Assembly (NCBI GenBank): GCA_045538935.1
Contig: JAZQEI010000011.1
Span: 62,001-126,000 of the forward strand
Direction of reading: 5' to 3'
DNA from: RGIG3013 sp045538935
GTDB taxonomy: Bacteria; Bacillota; Clostridia; Oscillospirales; Acutalibacteraceae
DNA: 64,000 nucleotides
Shown here in pieces: positions 9,639 through 17,672 of the stretch. A program made the position numbers and the translations under genes. The notes beneath the pieces are model-generated. The model was not told the DNA's origin. It did not search any database and saw only the letters and a list, made by a program, of their open reading frames with translations. Every line of letters begins with the position of its first letter. Within the stretch, counting starts at the first letter, position 1.

Positions 9639-10367
9639 ATGGGAAAGATTTTTGCCGTAACATCTGGCAAGGGCGGAGTTGGAAAATCTACCTTCTCGGT
9701 GGGTGTTTCCATAAGTTTAGCACATACTAATTCAAACGTATTGCTAATAGATATGGACTCAGGTCTTCGTTGTTTAGACCTAATGCTTTCAGTGTCAGAC
9801 AAGCTTGTTTTCGATATTGCCGATGTGCTAAATGGTACCGAGCTTGAAGATGCAGTTTTAAATGTAGAATGTGTAAAAGGGCTTAATTTACTGGCCGCTT
9901 CTTATGAAGAAAACATAGATTCAGAAAAATTCAGCCAGTTTATTAGCAATACTAAAGATTTATACGATTATATAGTGTTAGACTTTCCGGCCGGTATTGA
10001 TCTTGCAAATTATAAAAATCTGCCGAACGATACAGTTTTTATAACCATTTGCACACCCGACCCAATAAGTATTAGAGATGCGTCGTTTATGGCTAATAAA
10101 ATCAGCCAGTTTTCAGAAAACAGACGCATTGTAATAAATAAATTTAGTTTAAAAAACATAAAAAACGGCAAAAATGCCAATATAGATGAAATTATAGATT
10201 CATCGCAAACAAGACTGCTTGGAATTGTCCCGTTCGATGAAAATATGCCTCATCTATCTTTAAAGCAAAAATTAAAAACTTCATCTAAAACCTACAAGGC
10301 GTACACAAGAATTGCAAAACGCCTTTGTGGAGAAAATATACCGCTTAAAAAACTCAAAAAAATCTAA
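9639..10367 (+). CDS. minD: MinD/ParA-family ATPase, probable septum-site protein
   Basis: A 242-residue deviant Walker ATPase: KGGVGKST (residues 10-17) with the signature lysine, then LLIDMDSGLRCLDLML as switch region. The MinD assignment comes from the MinD-style D-x-D-x-GLR-x-LD sequence and from its place after mreBCD-mrdA. It is shorter than usual, but a lysine-rich tail (PLKKLKKI) could still act as a small membrane anchor. Neither minC nor minE is visible nearby, so a role in division-site selection is inferred. It may be a MinD paralogue with another cargo. Confidence 0.75.
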   Translation: MGKIFAVTSGKGGVGKSTFSVGVSISLAHTNSNVLLIDMDSGLRCLDLMLSVSDKLVFDIADVLNGTELEDAVLNVECVKGLNLLAASYEENIDSEKFSQFISNTKDLYDYIVLDFPAGIDLANYKNLPNDTVFITICTPDPISIRDASFMANKISQFSENRRIVINKFSLKNIKNGKNANIDEIIDSSQTRLLGIVPFDENMPHLSLKQKLKTSSKTYKAYTRIAKRLCGENIPLKKLKKI

Positions 10368-10396
10368 CCAGCAAAATAAAAAAAGGAGATTATGTT

Positions 10397-10798
10397 ATGA
10401 CAATTGCTTTAATAGCACACGACGCAAAAAAAGAACTTATGGTGCAGTTTTGTATTGCATACTGCGGAATTTTAAGCCGACACAACATACTCGCCACGGG
10501 TGCTACCGGCAAACTAGTATCTGAAGCCACAGGTCTTAACATAATAAGCTTTTTAGGTGGCTCACAAGGTGGTTCTCAGCAAATAGCATCTAGAATCGGT
10601 TGCGATGAAATTGACCTTTTACTTATGTTCCGTGACCCACTTAATCCTAAATCTGATGAACCCGACGAAAAAGTGTTGCTTAGACTTTGCGATGTTCACA
10701 ACATTCCCGTTGCAACGAATATTGCCACCGCAGAAATGCTAATACACGGTCTTGAGCGCGGTGATTTAGACTGGCGCGATATTGTTCGCCCACACTAA
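10397..10798 (+). CDS. mgsA: Methylglyoxal synthase
   Basis: A 133-residue protein matching the small MGS fold. It starts TIALIAHDAKKELM, has the phosphate-binding ATGATGKL segment, and the conserved GGSQGGSQQIA and FRDPLNPKSDEPD segments that contain the catalytic aspartate region. It converts dihydroxyacetone phosphate to methylglyoxal and phosphate, a glycolytic bypass under phosphate limitation. AAAGGAG lies before the ATG. A terminator hairpin follows directly. Confidence 0.96.
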   Translation: MTIALIAHDAKKELMVQFCIAYCGILSRHNILATGATGKLVSEATGLNIISFLGGSQGGSQQIASRIGCDEIDLLLMFRDPLNPKSDEPDEKVLLRLCDVHNIPVATNIATAEMLIHGLERGDLDWRDIVRPH

Positions 10799-10814
10799 TT
10801 TATTAGTAAATTTT

Positions 10815-10843
10815 AAGCAACTCTCACACGAGAGTTGCTTTTA
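10815..10843 (+). terminator. Intrinsic terminator after mgsA
   Basis: An 11-bp perfect stem, AAGCAACTCTC and its complement, with an ACAC loop and a short T run. It separates mgsA from hisS and shows that hisS should not start at the upstream in-frame codon at 10835, which lies inside the hairpin. Confidence 0.8.
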
Positions 10844-10876
10844 GACGTTTTATCCCCTATTTTTTTGGAGGTACTT

Positions 10877-12193
10877 ATGGCAGAAATTAATAAAGCCCCC
10901 CGTGGCACCTGTGATGTTTTAGGCTCTGATAGCCTTAAATGGCAGTATGTAGAAAAAACTATGCTTAATACCGCTGCTCTTTACGGTTTTAAAGAGGTGC
11001 GCGTGCCTGTTTTTGAACATACCGAAGTTTTTGTAAGAAGCGTTGGCGATACCACCGACGTTGTTCAAAAAGAAATGTATACCTTTTTAGATAAAGGTGA
11101 ACGTTCAATAACACTTCGCCCTGAATTTACTGCGGGTGTTGTGCGCTCTATGATAGAGCATGGTTGTGTGCAAGACACATTACCAGTTAAGGCTTGCTAT
11201 ATAGGTGCTTGCTATCGCTACGAAAAGCCCCAAGCAGGCAGACTAAGAGAATTCCACCAGTTTGGTGTAGAATGTCTTGGCGCTAAGGCTCCGGCTGCCG
11301 ACTGCGAAGTAATCTCACTTGCTCACCGCTTACTTAACACTTTGGGTATAAATAAACTTTCCCTTGAAATTAACTCTATTGGTTGCCCGGAGTGCAGAAA
11401 AGAATATCATAAGGCTTTAAAGGATTATTTTAATAAAAATTCTGAAAAGCTTTGCAACACATGTTTAGACAGATTAGACAGAAACCCCATGCGCATACTC
11501 GACTGCAAATCACCTATCTGCTCTGAAATTGCAAAAGATGCCCCTGTTATGTTAGATTATTTGTGTGACGAATGCAAAGAGCATTTTGAGGGTGTTAAGG
11601 CACATCTTAGCGCCGCTAATATTGAGTATACCGTAAATCCAAAAATCGTAAGAGGTCTTGATTACTACACAAAAACTGTATTCGAGTTTATCTCGGGCGA
11701 TATTGGTGCCCAAGCAACTGTTTGTGGCGGCGGTCGATACGACGGTCTTGTATCTCAAATGGGCGGACCCGAAATTGCATCCTTAGGTTTTGGTATGGGT
11801 ATTGAGCGTTTACTTATGGTTATGGAAGCACAAAACGCCCCTATTCCTGAAGATAAACCATGCGACGTTTACATTGCTCCTATGGGTAATGATGCCGCTC
11901 TTTACGCAACCAAGCTTTGTTCTGATTTGCGTGACGAAGGCTTTATAGCACTTATGGATACTACCGAGCGCGGTCTTAAGGCGCAAATGCGCTATGCTAA
12001 CAAAATAGGTGCTAAGTTTACACTTGTTTTGGGTGATAGCGAACTAGAAACCAAAAAAGCAAACCTTAAAAACATGGAGTCGGGCGAGCAAATTGAAATT
12101 TCTTTGCCAGACGGTCTTGTAAAAACAGTTTACGAACAAAATATAAAGCAAGCAACCGAAAACCTATATAATCAGGTTAATAAGGAGAACTAA
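10877..12193 (+). CDS. hisS: Histidine--tRNA ligase
   Basis: A class II synthetase of 438 residues. The ATG at 10877 has TTGGAGG upstream. Seen in order: the N-terminal KAPRGTCDVLG, motif 2 (YRYEKPQAGRLREFHQFG), the histidine-specific RGLDYYTKTVFEF and GGGRYDGLV, motif 3 (LGFGMGIERLL), and a C-terminal anticodon-binding domain. It charges tRNA-His. aspS follows one base after the stop, so the two are co-transcribed. Confidence 0.97.
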   Translation: MAEINKAPRGTCDVLGSDSLKWQYVEKTMLNTAALYGFKEVRVPVFEHTEVFVRSVGDTTDVVQKEMYTFLDKGERSITLRPEFTAGVVRSMIEHGCVQDTLPVKACYIGACYRYEKPQAGRLREFHQFGVECLGAKAPAADCEVISLAHRLLNTLGINKLSLEINSIGCPECRKEYHKALKDYFNKNSEKLCNTCLDRLDRNPMRILDCKSPICSEIAKDAPVMLDYLCDECKEHFEGVKAHLSAANIEYTVNPKIVRGLDYYTKTVFEFISGDIGAQATVCGGGRYDGLVSQMGGPEIASLGFGMGIERLLMVMEAQNAPIPEDKPCDVYIAPMGNDAALYATKLCSDLRDEGFIALMDTTERGLKAQMRYANKIGAKFTLVLGDSELETKKANLKNMESGEQIEISLPDGLVKTVYEQNIKQATENLYNQVNKEN

Positions 12194-12194
12194 T

Positions 12195-13976
12195 ATGGAA
12201 ATAGAGAGAATGAACGGCCTAAAGCGTACCCACTACTGTGGCAGTTTAAGAGATACCGACTGTGAATCGGAAGTAATAGTTTGCGGTTGGGTACAACGCC
12301 AAAGAGATTTAGGTCAACTTATATTTATAGATTTAAGAGACCGCACCGGTATTGTGCAGTTAGCTTTTGATGATAGCTCAGACCGTACAGTTTTTGGTAA
12401 AGCATCAGCTGTTAGAAGTGAATATGTTTTAATAGCAAAAGGTACTGTTAGAATGCGCTCATCGGTTAACAAAGACATTCCTACAGGTAATGTTGAAATT
12501 TTCGTTACCGAATTAAATGTTTTAGGCGCTGCAGAAACTACACCTTTTGAAATTATAGATAATTCTAACGCTAAAGAAGAGTTAAGGCTAAAATACCGCT
12601 ATTTAGATTTGCGCCGTCCGTCTTTACAAAACAACATTATGTTACGCCACAAGGTTGCAAAGGTAACAAGAGATTATTTTGACGAAAACGGCTTTATAGA
12701 AATAGAAACTCCCACCCTTATAAAATCCACACCCGAAGGCGCAAGAGATTATCTTGTACCCTCTCGTGTACACTCAGGCAGTTTCTTTGCTCTTCCGCAA
12801 TCGCCTCAGCTTTATAAGCAGTTGCTTATGCTTTCGGGCTTTGACCGCTACATGCAAATTGCACGTTGCTACCGTGACGAAGATTTACGTGCTGACCGTC
12901 AGCCTGAATTTACACAAATAGATTTAGAGATGTCTTTTGTAGAAATGGAAGATGTTCTAACAATAGGTGAAGGCTACGTAAAGCGCGTATTTAAAGATGT
13001 TTTGGGTGTAGATATTCCCACTCCCCTACCGCGTCTTACTTATACCGAGGCAATGGAAAACTACGGCTCCGACAAGCCCGATACCCGCTTTGATATGAAG
13101 ATTAAGGATATTTCCGATATCGTAGGCGACTGCGGTTTCTCGGTATTCTCTGACTGTGTTAAAAACGGCGGCACTGTAAGAGCTATTACCGCTAAAAATG
13201 CAGCAGGTGTTTTAACCCGTAAAGAAATTGATAAACTCACCGAGCATGCAAAGGGTATTGGCGCTAAGGGTATGGCATATATCCGCTATTTTGAAGATAT
13301 ACCTAACTGCTCGTTTGCAAAGTTTATATCTGAAGATACTCTAAATGCTATATTAGAGCGCACTGATGCCGTAAAGGGTGACGTAGTTTTAATTATTGCC
13401 GACAAAAAGCGTGTTACATTACCAGTACTTGGCGCATTAAGACTAGAGGTTGCTAAAAAGCTCGATATTATTCCAAATACCTTTAACTTCTTATGGATTA
13501 CCGAGTTCCCATTCTTTGAGTACGATGAAGAAAGTAATTCTTATGTAGCTATGCACCACCCATTTACATCGCCTTTGGACGAATGTATTCAGTATTTAGA
13601 TTCCGACCCCGAAAAAGTATTTGCTAAAGCTTACGACCTAGTTTTAAACGGTGTTGAACTTTCTAGCGGTTCTATTCGTATAACCGACCCCGCACTGCAA
13701 CAGCGTATGTTTGCAGCTTTAGGTTTAAGTGATGAAGAGGCCGAGACCAAATTTGGCTTCTTAACAAGCGCATTCAAATACGGCGCACCACCACATGGTG
13801 GTATGGGCATAGGCTTCGATAGACTTGTTATGCTAATGGCAGGAAGTGAAAGCATTAGAGATGTTATTGCATTCCCCAAGGTTGCTAACTCGTCTGAACT
13901 TATGAGCGGTGCTCCGGCTCCGGTGGATACAAAGCAGCTTGATGAACTTAGTATCGCAATAATAGATAAAGAATAA
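12195..13976 (+). CDS. aspS: Aspartate--tRNA ligase (bacterial type)
   Basis: A 593-residue bacterial-type AspRS. Domains: N-terminal OB fold for the anticodon (VCGWVQRQRDLGQLIFIDLRD), class II catalytic core with RDEDLRADRQPEFTQIDLEM as motif 2, a GAD insertion (about residues 290-420), and motif 3 in GIGFDRLVMLM. Whether it also charges tRNA-Asn cannot be told from what is visible here. It forms an operon with hisS and ends in a strong terminator. Confidence 0.97.
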   Translation: MEIERMNGLKRTHYCGSLRDTDCESEVIVCGWVQRQRDLGQLIFIDLRDRTGIVQLAFDDSSDRTVFGKASAVRSEYVLIAKGTVRMRSSVNKDIPTGNVEIFVTELNVLGAAETTPFEIIDNSNAKEELRLKYRYLDLRRPSLQNNIMLRHKVAKVTRDYFDENGFIEIETPTLIKSTPEGARDYLVPSRVHSGSFFALPQSPQLYKQLLMLSGFDRYMQIARCYRDEDLRADRQPEFTQIDLEMSFVEMEDVLTIGEGYVKRVFKDVLGVDIPTPLPRLTYTEAMENYGSDKPDTRFDMKIKDISDIVGDCGFSVFSDCVKNGGTVRAITAKNAAGVLTRKEIDKLTEHAKGIGAKGMAYIRYFEDIPNCSFAKFISEDTLNAILERTDAVKGDVVLIIADKKRVTLPVLGALRLEVAKKLDIIPNTFNFLWITEFPFFEYDEESNSYVAMHHPFTSPLDECIQYLDSDPEKVFAKAYDLVLNGVELSSGSIRITDPALQQRMFAALGLSDEEAETKFGFLTSAFKYGAPPHGGMGIGFDRLVMLMAGSESIRDVIAFPKVANSSELMSGAPAPVDTKQLDELSIAIIDKE

Positions 13977-13989
13977 AACTCATTAAAAT

Positions 13990-14036
13990 AAAAGGTTGTA
14001 TTATCTGCTTTTGGTAGATAATACGGCCTTTTATTA
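13990..14036 (+). terminator. Intrinsic terminator after aspS
   Basis: A long hairpin with stem GTATTATCT and its complement, extended by AAAGG/CCTTT at the base, followed by TTTTATTATT. Confidence 0.85.
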
Positions 14037-14065
14037 TTGACTTATTATTGTTTAAACTATATAAT
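14037..14065 (+). promoter_or_regulatory. Promoter of the KDPG aldolase-KDG kinase operon
   Basis: TTGACT (14037-14042), exactly 17 bases, then TATAAT (14060-14065). It abuts the aspS terminator. No obvious operator palindrome is seen between it and the ATG at 14099. Confidence 0.8.
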
Positions 14066-14098
14066 ATATATTAGGAAATTTTTGCAGGAGGAAAATTT

Positions 14099-15058
14099 AT
14101 GCATCCGGTAATTGAACAATTAAAATTAGTAGGCTTAGTACCCGTAATTAAACTAAACGACCCCAACAAAGCCGTACCCTTAGCTAAGGCACTAGTAAAA
14201 GGCGGCATTCCCGTTGCCGAGGTTACATTCCGCGCAGCAGGTGCCGACAAAGCCATTGCTGCCATAGCAAAAGAAGTACCAGAGGTTTTAGTTGGTGCCG
14301 GTACGGTTATTACAATAGACCAAGTAAAGCAGGCAGTTAATGCCGGCGCAAAATACATTATATCCCCCGGTTTTGATAAAGAAGTTGTACAGTACTGTGT
14401 AGATAACAACATTCCCATAACTCCAGGTTGTACAAACCCAAGTGAAGTTAGTATTGCTACAAAAATGGGCTTAGAAGCTGTTAAGTTCTTCCCGGCCGAA
14501 GCAATGGGCGGCTTAAAGGTAATAAAATCGTTAGCAGGTCCATTCCCTAAAATGAGATTTATCCCAACAGGCGGCATTGGACCCGATAATCTTAAAGATT
14601 ATTTAGCATTTGACAAAATCATTGCTTGCGGCGGCAGCTGGATGGTGCCTGAGAAGCTCATTGATAATGAGGATTGGGATGCCATTACTGCTTTAGCTAA
14701 AGAAGCAGTACTAAATATGCTTAACATTTCTCTTTGCCATATTGGTATAAACTCTGCCGATAACGACACCTGCGAGACAACCGCAAATAGTATTGCACAG
14801 CTTACAGGCGCTGTTGCAAAATCCGGCAACAGTTCTGTATTTGTTGGCAGTCAGTTTGAAATTATGCGTGCAATGGGCAGAGGTACAAACGGTCACATAG
14901 CACTTGGTGTATCTAATGTAGAGCGTGCAGTACGCTATTTTGAGTCGCAAGGCTTTGAGTTTGAAAAAGATAGCCTTGTATCAGACGAAAAAGGCGCAAA
15001 AGCAATATACTTTAAGGGTGAATTTGGCGGATTCGGCATTCACCTATTAAGAAAATAA
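14099..15058 (+). CDS. eda: KDPG/KHG aldolase fused to a C-terminal VOC (glyoxalase-like) domain
   Basis: A 319-residue two-domain protein. Residues 1-210 are a class I KDPG/4-hydroxy-2-oxoglutarate aldolase barrel: the catalytic glutamate in AEVTFRA, GAGTV, the Schiff-base lysine in EAVKFFPAEAMGG, and PTGGIGPDN. Residues about 213-319 add a VOC-type fold (SLCHIGINS at its start, GHIALGVSNVERAVRYFESQGF in the middle, GFGIHLLRK at the end). Standalone Eda is about 210 residues, so the tail is extra. With the KDG kinase next door it completes the lower hexuronate/Entner-Doudoroff route to pyruvate and glyceraldehyde 3-phosphate. The function of the VOC domain is unknown. Confidence 0.9.
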   Translation: MHPVIEQLKLVGLVPVIKLNDPNKAVPLAKALVKGGIPVAEVTFRAAGADKAIAAIAKEVPEVLVGAGTVITIDQVKQAVNAGAKYIISPGFDKEVVQYCVDNNIPITPGCTNPSEVSIATKMGLEAVKFFPAEAMGGLKVIKSLAGPFPKMRFIPTGGIGPDNLKDYLAFDKIIACGGSWMVPEKLIDNEDWDAITALAKEAVLNMLNISLCHIGINSADNDTCETTANSIAQLTGAVAKSGNSSVFVGSQFEIMRAMGRGTNGHIALGVSNVERAVRYFESQGFEFEKDSLVSDEKGAKAIYFKGEFGGFGIHLLRK

Positions 15059-15093
15059 AATTCACCTATTAAAAAATAAAGGAGTAATAAATA

Positions 15094-16113
15094 ATGAAAG
15101 TTGTAACATTTGGCGAAATTATGCTACGTTTAGCTCCAGAGGGCTATTTAAAATTCTTCCAAGAGAAAAAATTCCAAGCAACCTTTGGCGGCGGTGAGGC
15201 TAATGTTTCGGTATCACTTGCAAACTACGGTGTAGACTCTGTTTATGTAACAAAGCTTCCCGACAACCCCATTGGTCAGGCTGCTATTAATTCTTTACGC
15301 TATTATGGTGTAGACACCACAAAAATTGCTCGTGGTGGTGAGAGAATCGGTGTTTACTTTGTAGAAAAGGGTGCTTCTCAGCGTCCTTCTAAGGTGGTTT
15401 ACGACCGCGCACATTCTTCTATTGCAACTGCAAAAAGTGGTGACTTTAATTGGGATGAAATTTTTGAGGGTGCCGACTGGTTCCACTTTACAGGTATTAC
15501 TCCCGCTTTGGGTGACGACGCAACCGAGCTTTGCAAAGAAGCTTGCATTGCTGCTAAAAAAGCAGGCGCTACCATTTCTTGCGACCTAAATTACCGTAAA
15601 AAACTTTGGTCTAAAGAAAAGGCTAAAGAGGTTATGAGTGAGCTTATTAAGTATGTTGACGTTTGCATTGCTAACGAAGAAGATGCATCTGACGTATTCG
15701 GTATTGTTTCATCCAACACCGACATTACAGGCGGTAAGTTAAATGCCGAGGGCTACAAAGAAGTTGCAAGCGAAATTGTTAAGCGTTTTGGCTGCAAAAA
15801 GGTCGCTATTACACTTAGAACATCTATTTCTGCTAACGATAACAAGTGGTCGGCAATGCTTTATGACGGCAAGGAGTTCAACTTTGCCAAGTCTTATGAT
15901 GTTCACATTGTAGACCGTGTAGGCGGTGGTGATAGCTTTGGTGGCGGTTTAATTTACGCTTTAGTTAACGGTTATTCGTCTAAGGATGCCATTGAATTTG
16001 CTACTGCAGCATCTTGCCTTAAGCACTCTATTGAGGGTGACTACAACCTAGTTACTGTTGATGAAGTTAAAGCATTAGCTGGTGGTGACGGCTCAGGCCG
16101 TGTTCAAAGATAG
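15094..16113 (+). CDS. kdgK: 2-keto-3-deoxygluconate kinase (PfkB family)
   Basis: A 339-residue ribokinase-fold kinase. It starts VVTFGEIMLRLAPEGYLKF, has the PfkB substrate-side FGGGEANVSVSLANYG and the C-terminal anion-hole/catalytic motif RVGGGDSFGGGL. KDG kinase rather than fructokinase is chosen because of the aldolase immediately upstream and the RLAPEG opening typical of KDG kinases. It makes KDPG, the substrate of the neighbouring aldolase. No sugar transporter or hexuronate dehydratase is in the window, so the upstream pathway lies elsewhere. Confidence 0.88.
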   Translation: MKVVTFGEIMLRLAPEGYLKFFQEKKFQATFGGGEANVSVSLANYGVDSVYVTKLPDNPIGQAAINSLRYYGVDTTKIARGGERIGVYFVEKGASQRPSKVVYDRAHSSIATAKSGDFNWDEIFEGADWFHFTGITPALGDDATELCKEACIAAKKAGATISCDLNYRKKLWSKEKAKEVMSELIKYVDVCIANEEDASDVFGIVSSNTDITGGKLNAEGYKEVASEIVKRFGCKKVAITLRTSISANDNKWSAMLYDGKEFNFAKSYDVHIVDRVGGGDSFGGGLIYALVNGYSSKDAIEFATAASCLKHSIEGDYNLVTVDEVKALAGGDGSGRVQR

Positions 16114-16147
16114 TTTTATAACTATATAATCACAAAGCAAACTAAGT

Positions 16148-16825
16148 ATGCTAACAAAAAAGATATTTAAAAAAATTCTTACCATATTGCTTTGTTTAAG
16201 CCTTATAGGTATAGCAACACTGTTTATAGTTAATGGCCGAGTTAAATCTGTTGGTAAAGACCGTATTATTACGGTAGAGAGCGCCGCAGAGCTTAAAGAT
16301 ATTGATTGTATTATTGTGCTTGGTTGCCAAGTAAAAGCCGACGGAAGCTTAAGCCATATGCTACGGGACAGAGTAATGACCGGCATTGAATTATACGAAA
16401 AAGGTGCCGCTCCCAAGCTTTTAATGAGTGGTGACCACGGTCAAAAGGACTATAACGAAGTTGGTGCTATGAAGCAGTACGCCTTAAACAGCGGTATTGA
16501 AAGTGAAAATATCTTTATGGACCATGCCGGATTTTCTACTTATGAAACGGTATACCGTGCCAAAGAGATATTTAAGGCAAAAAAAGCAATTATTGTAACC
16601 CAAGAATACCATTTATACCGCGCTTTGTATATTGCCGACAAACTTGGTATAGAGGCCTATGGTGTATCGGCAGACTTAAACACATATGCAGGTCAGTCAA
16701 TACGAGATGCAAGAGAAATACTGGCAAGATTTAAAGATTTTGCTACTTGCATTATAAAACCAAAGCCCACATTTTTAGGTGAGGCAATACCCATTAGCGG
16801 TGACGGAAATTTAACAAATGATTAA
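16148..16825 (+). CDS. SanA/YdcF-like DUF218 membrane-anchored protein
   Basis: A 225-residue protein with one N-terminal membrane helix (about residues 10-28) and a DUF218 domain outside: CIIVLGCQVKADG, then LLMSGDHG, and VTQEYHLYRALYIADKLG. Members such as SanA affect envelope permeability and resistance to large antibiotics, but no biochemical activity is settled. It lies 34 bases after kdgK without an evident terminator between, so it may be co-transcribed by chance. Confidence 0.8.
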   Translation: MLTKKIFKKILTILLCLSLIGIATLFIVNGRVKSVGKDRIITVESAAELKDIDCIIVLGCQVKADGSLSHMLRDRVMTGIELYEKGAAPKLLMSGDHGQKDYNEVGAMKQYALNSGIESENIFMDHAGFSTYETVYRAKEIFKAKKAIIVTQEYHLYRALYIADKLGIEAYGVSADLNTYAGQSIRDAREILARFKDFATCIIKPKPTFLGEAIPISGDGNLTND

Positions 16826-16827
16826 TA

Positions 16828-16866
16828 AAAACAACCCAGATTTTTAAAAATCTGGTTTGTTTTTAT
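16828..16866. terminator. Bidirectional terminator between convergent genes
   Basis: A perfect 20-base palindrome (CCAGATTTTT and its complement, 16836-16855) flanked by A-rich and T-rich tracts, so it can end transcripts from both sides. Confidence 0.85.
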
Positions 16867-17672
16867 TTAATATTAAATACTTTTTTTGCATTGTCGGCAA
16901 GTATTAGTTTGTATTCATCTACATTTAAGTTAAGACCTAACAAATAATCAAGCTCATAACGGGTATCGCCAAGTGGAAAGTCGGTACCAAAAAGCACTTT
17001 TTCGGGTGTGTAACGGTAAATAATTTCTTTTGCCGTTTTAGGTTTTAAAAACTGAAAACTAGATGAACAGTCAACATAAAAATTATCAAATTTATATAAT
17101 TCTTTGCTGGCATTGTCCCAAATTGACCAACCGCCAAGGTGAGCTCCTATTACAGTAAGATTTTTATAAGCCTTTAAAACAGGAATTAGCCTATTTGGAT
17201 TAGAAAAATCGTATCTGTAGTCGCCTGTGTGTATTAAAATTGGTAAATGCTCTCGCTCACAAACCTCGTACATTTTAAGGCACTTTTCATCATCTAGCGC
17301 AAAACGCTGAATATCGGGGTGTAATTTTATACCCTTTAGGCCTAAATTTATGGCTAAAAGTATATCACCCTCAATATCGGTACTATCGGGGTGCAATGTG
17401 CCAAGACCGGTAAAAAGTCCGTTAGAGTTTGCAACCTCATTAGCAATAAAGCGGTTAATACTCTCTACCTGCTTCTGCGTTGTGGCAACCGACTGTACAA
17501 TATAATGAACAACCCCACACTTTTCGCCTTGCTTTATAAGGGCATCTTTAGTGCCGTTAAAATGCGATGTCATATTATAAAAATTATCGGTCGCGGCAAC
17601 CGCCTTTTCGGCAATTTTTTCGGGATAAATGTGACAATGCGCATCTATTATTGGAAGACTAGATATTTTCAT
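16863..17672 (-). CDS. Amidohydrolase_2 family metal-dependent hydrolase
   Basis: A 269-residue TIM-barrel metalloenzyme. The metal ligands are visible as IDAHCHIYP near the N-terminus (HxH), HTGD and HLGG in the middle, and GTDFPLG near the end. The family holds both hydrolases and decarboxylases, and the substrate is not readable. It is the last gene of the Leu T-box operon; its start overlaps the stop of the upstream fusion gene by one base, so it is probably translated with it. A link to branched-chain acid metabolism is inferred from position only. Confidence 0.8.
   Translation of the reverse strand: MKISSLPIIDAHCHIYPEKIAEKAVAATDNFYNMTSHFNGTKDALIKQGEKCGVVHYIVQSVATTQKQVESINRFIANEVANSNGLFTGLGTLHPDSTDIEGDILLAINLGLKGIKLHPDIQRFALDDEKCLKMYEVCEREHLPILIHTGDYRYDFSNPNRLIPVLKAYKNLTVIGAHLGGWSIWDNASKELYKFDNFYVDCSSSFQFLKPKTAKEIIYRYTPEKVLFGTDFPLGDTRYELDYLLGLNLNVDEYKLILADNAKKVFNIK

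Noticed and set aside
10835..10876. Upstream start for hisS
   Set aside because: Lies inside the mgsA terminator hairpin; the ATG at 10877 has a good ribosome site.
14071..14577. Minus-strand ORF of 168 codons
   Set aside because: Antisense shadow of the KDPG aldolase gene, without its own start signals.
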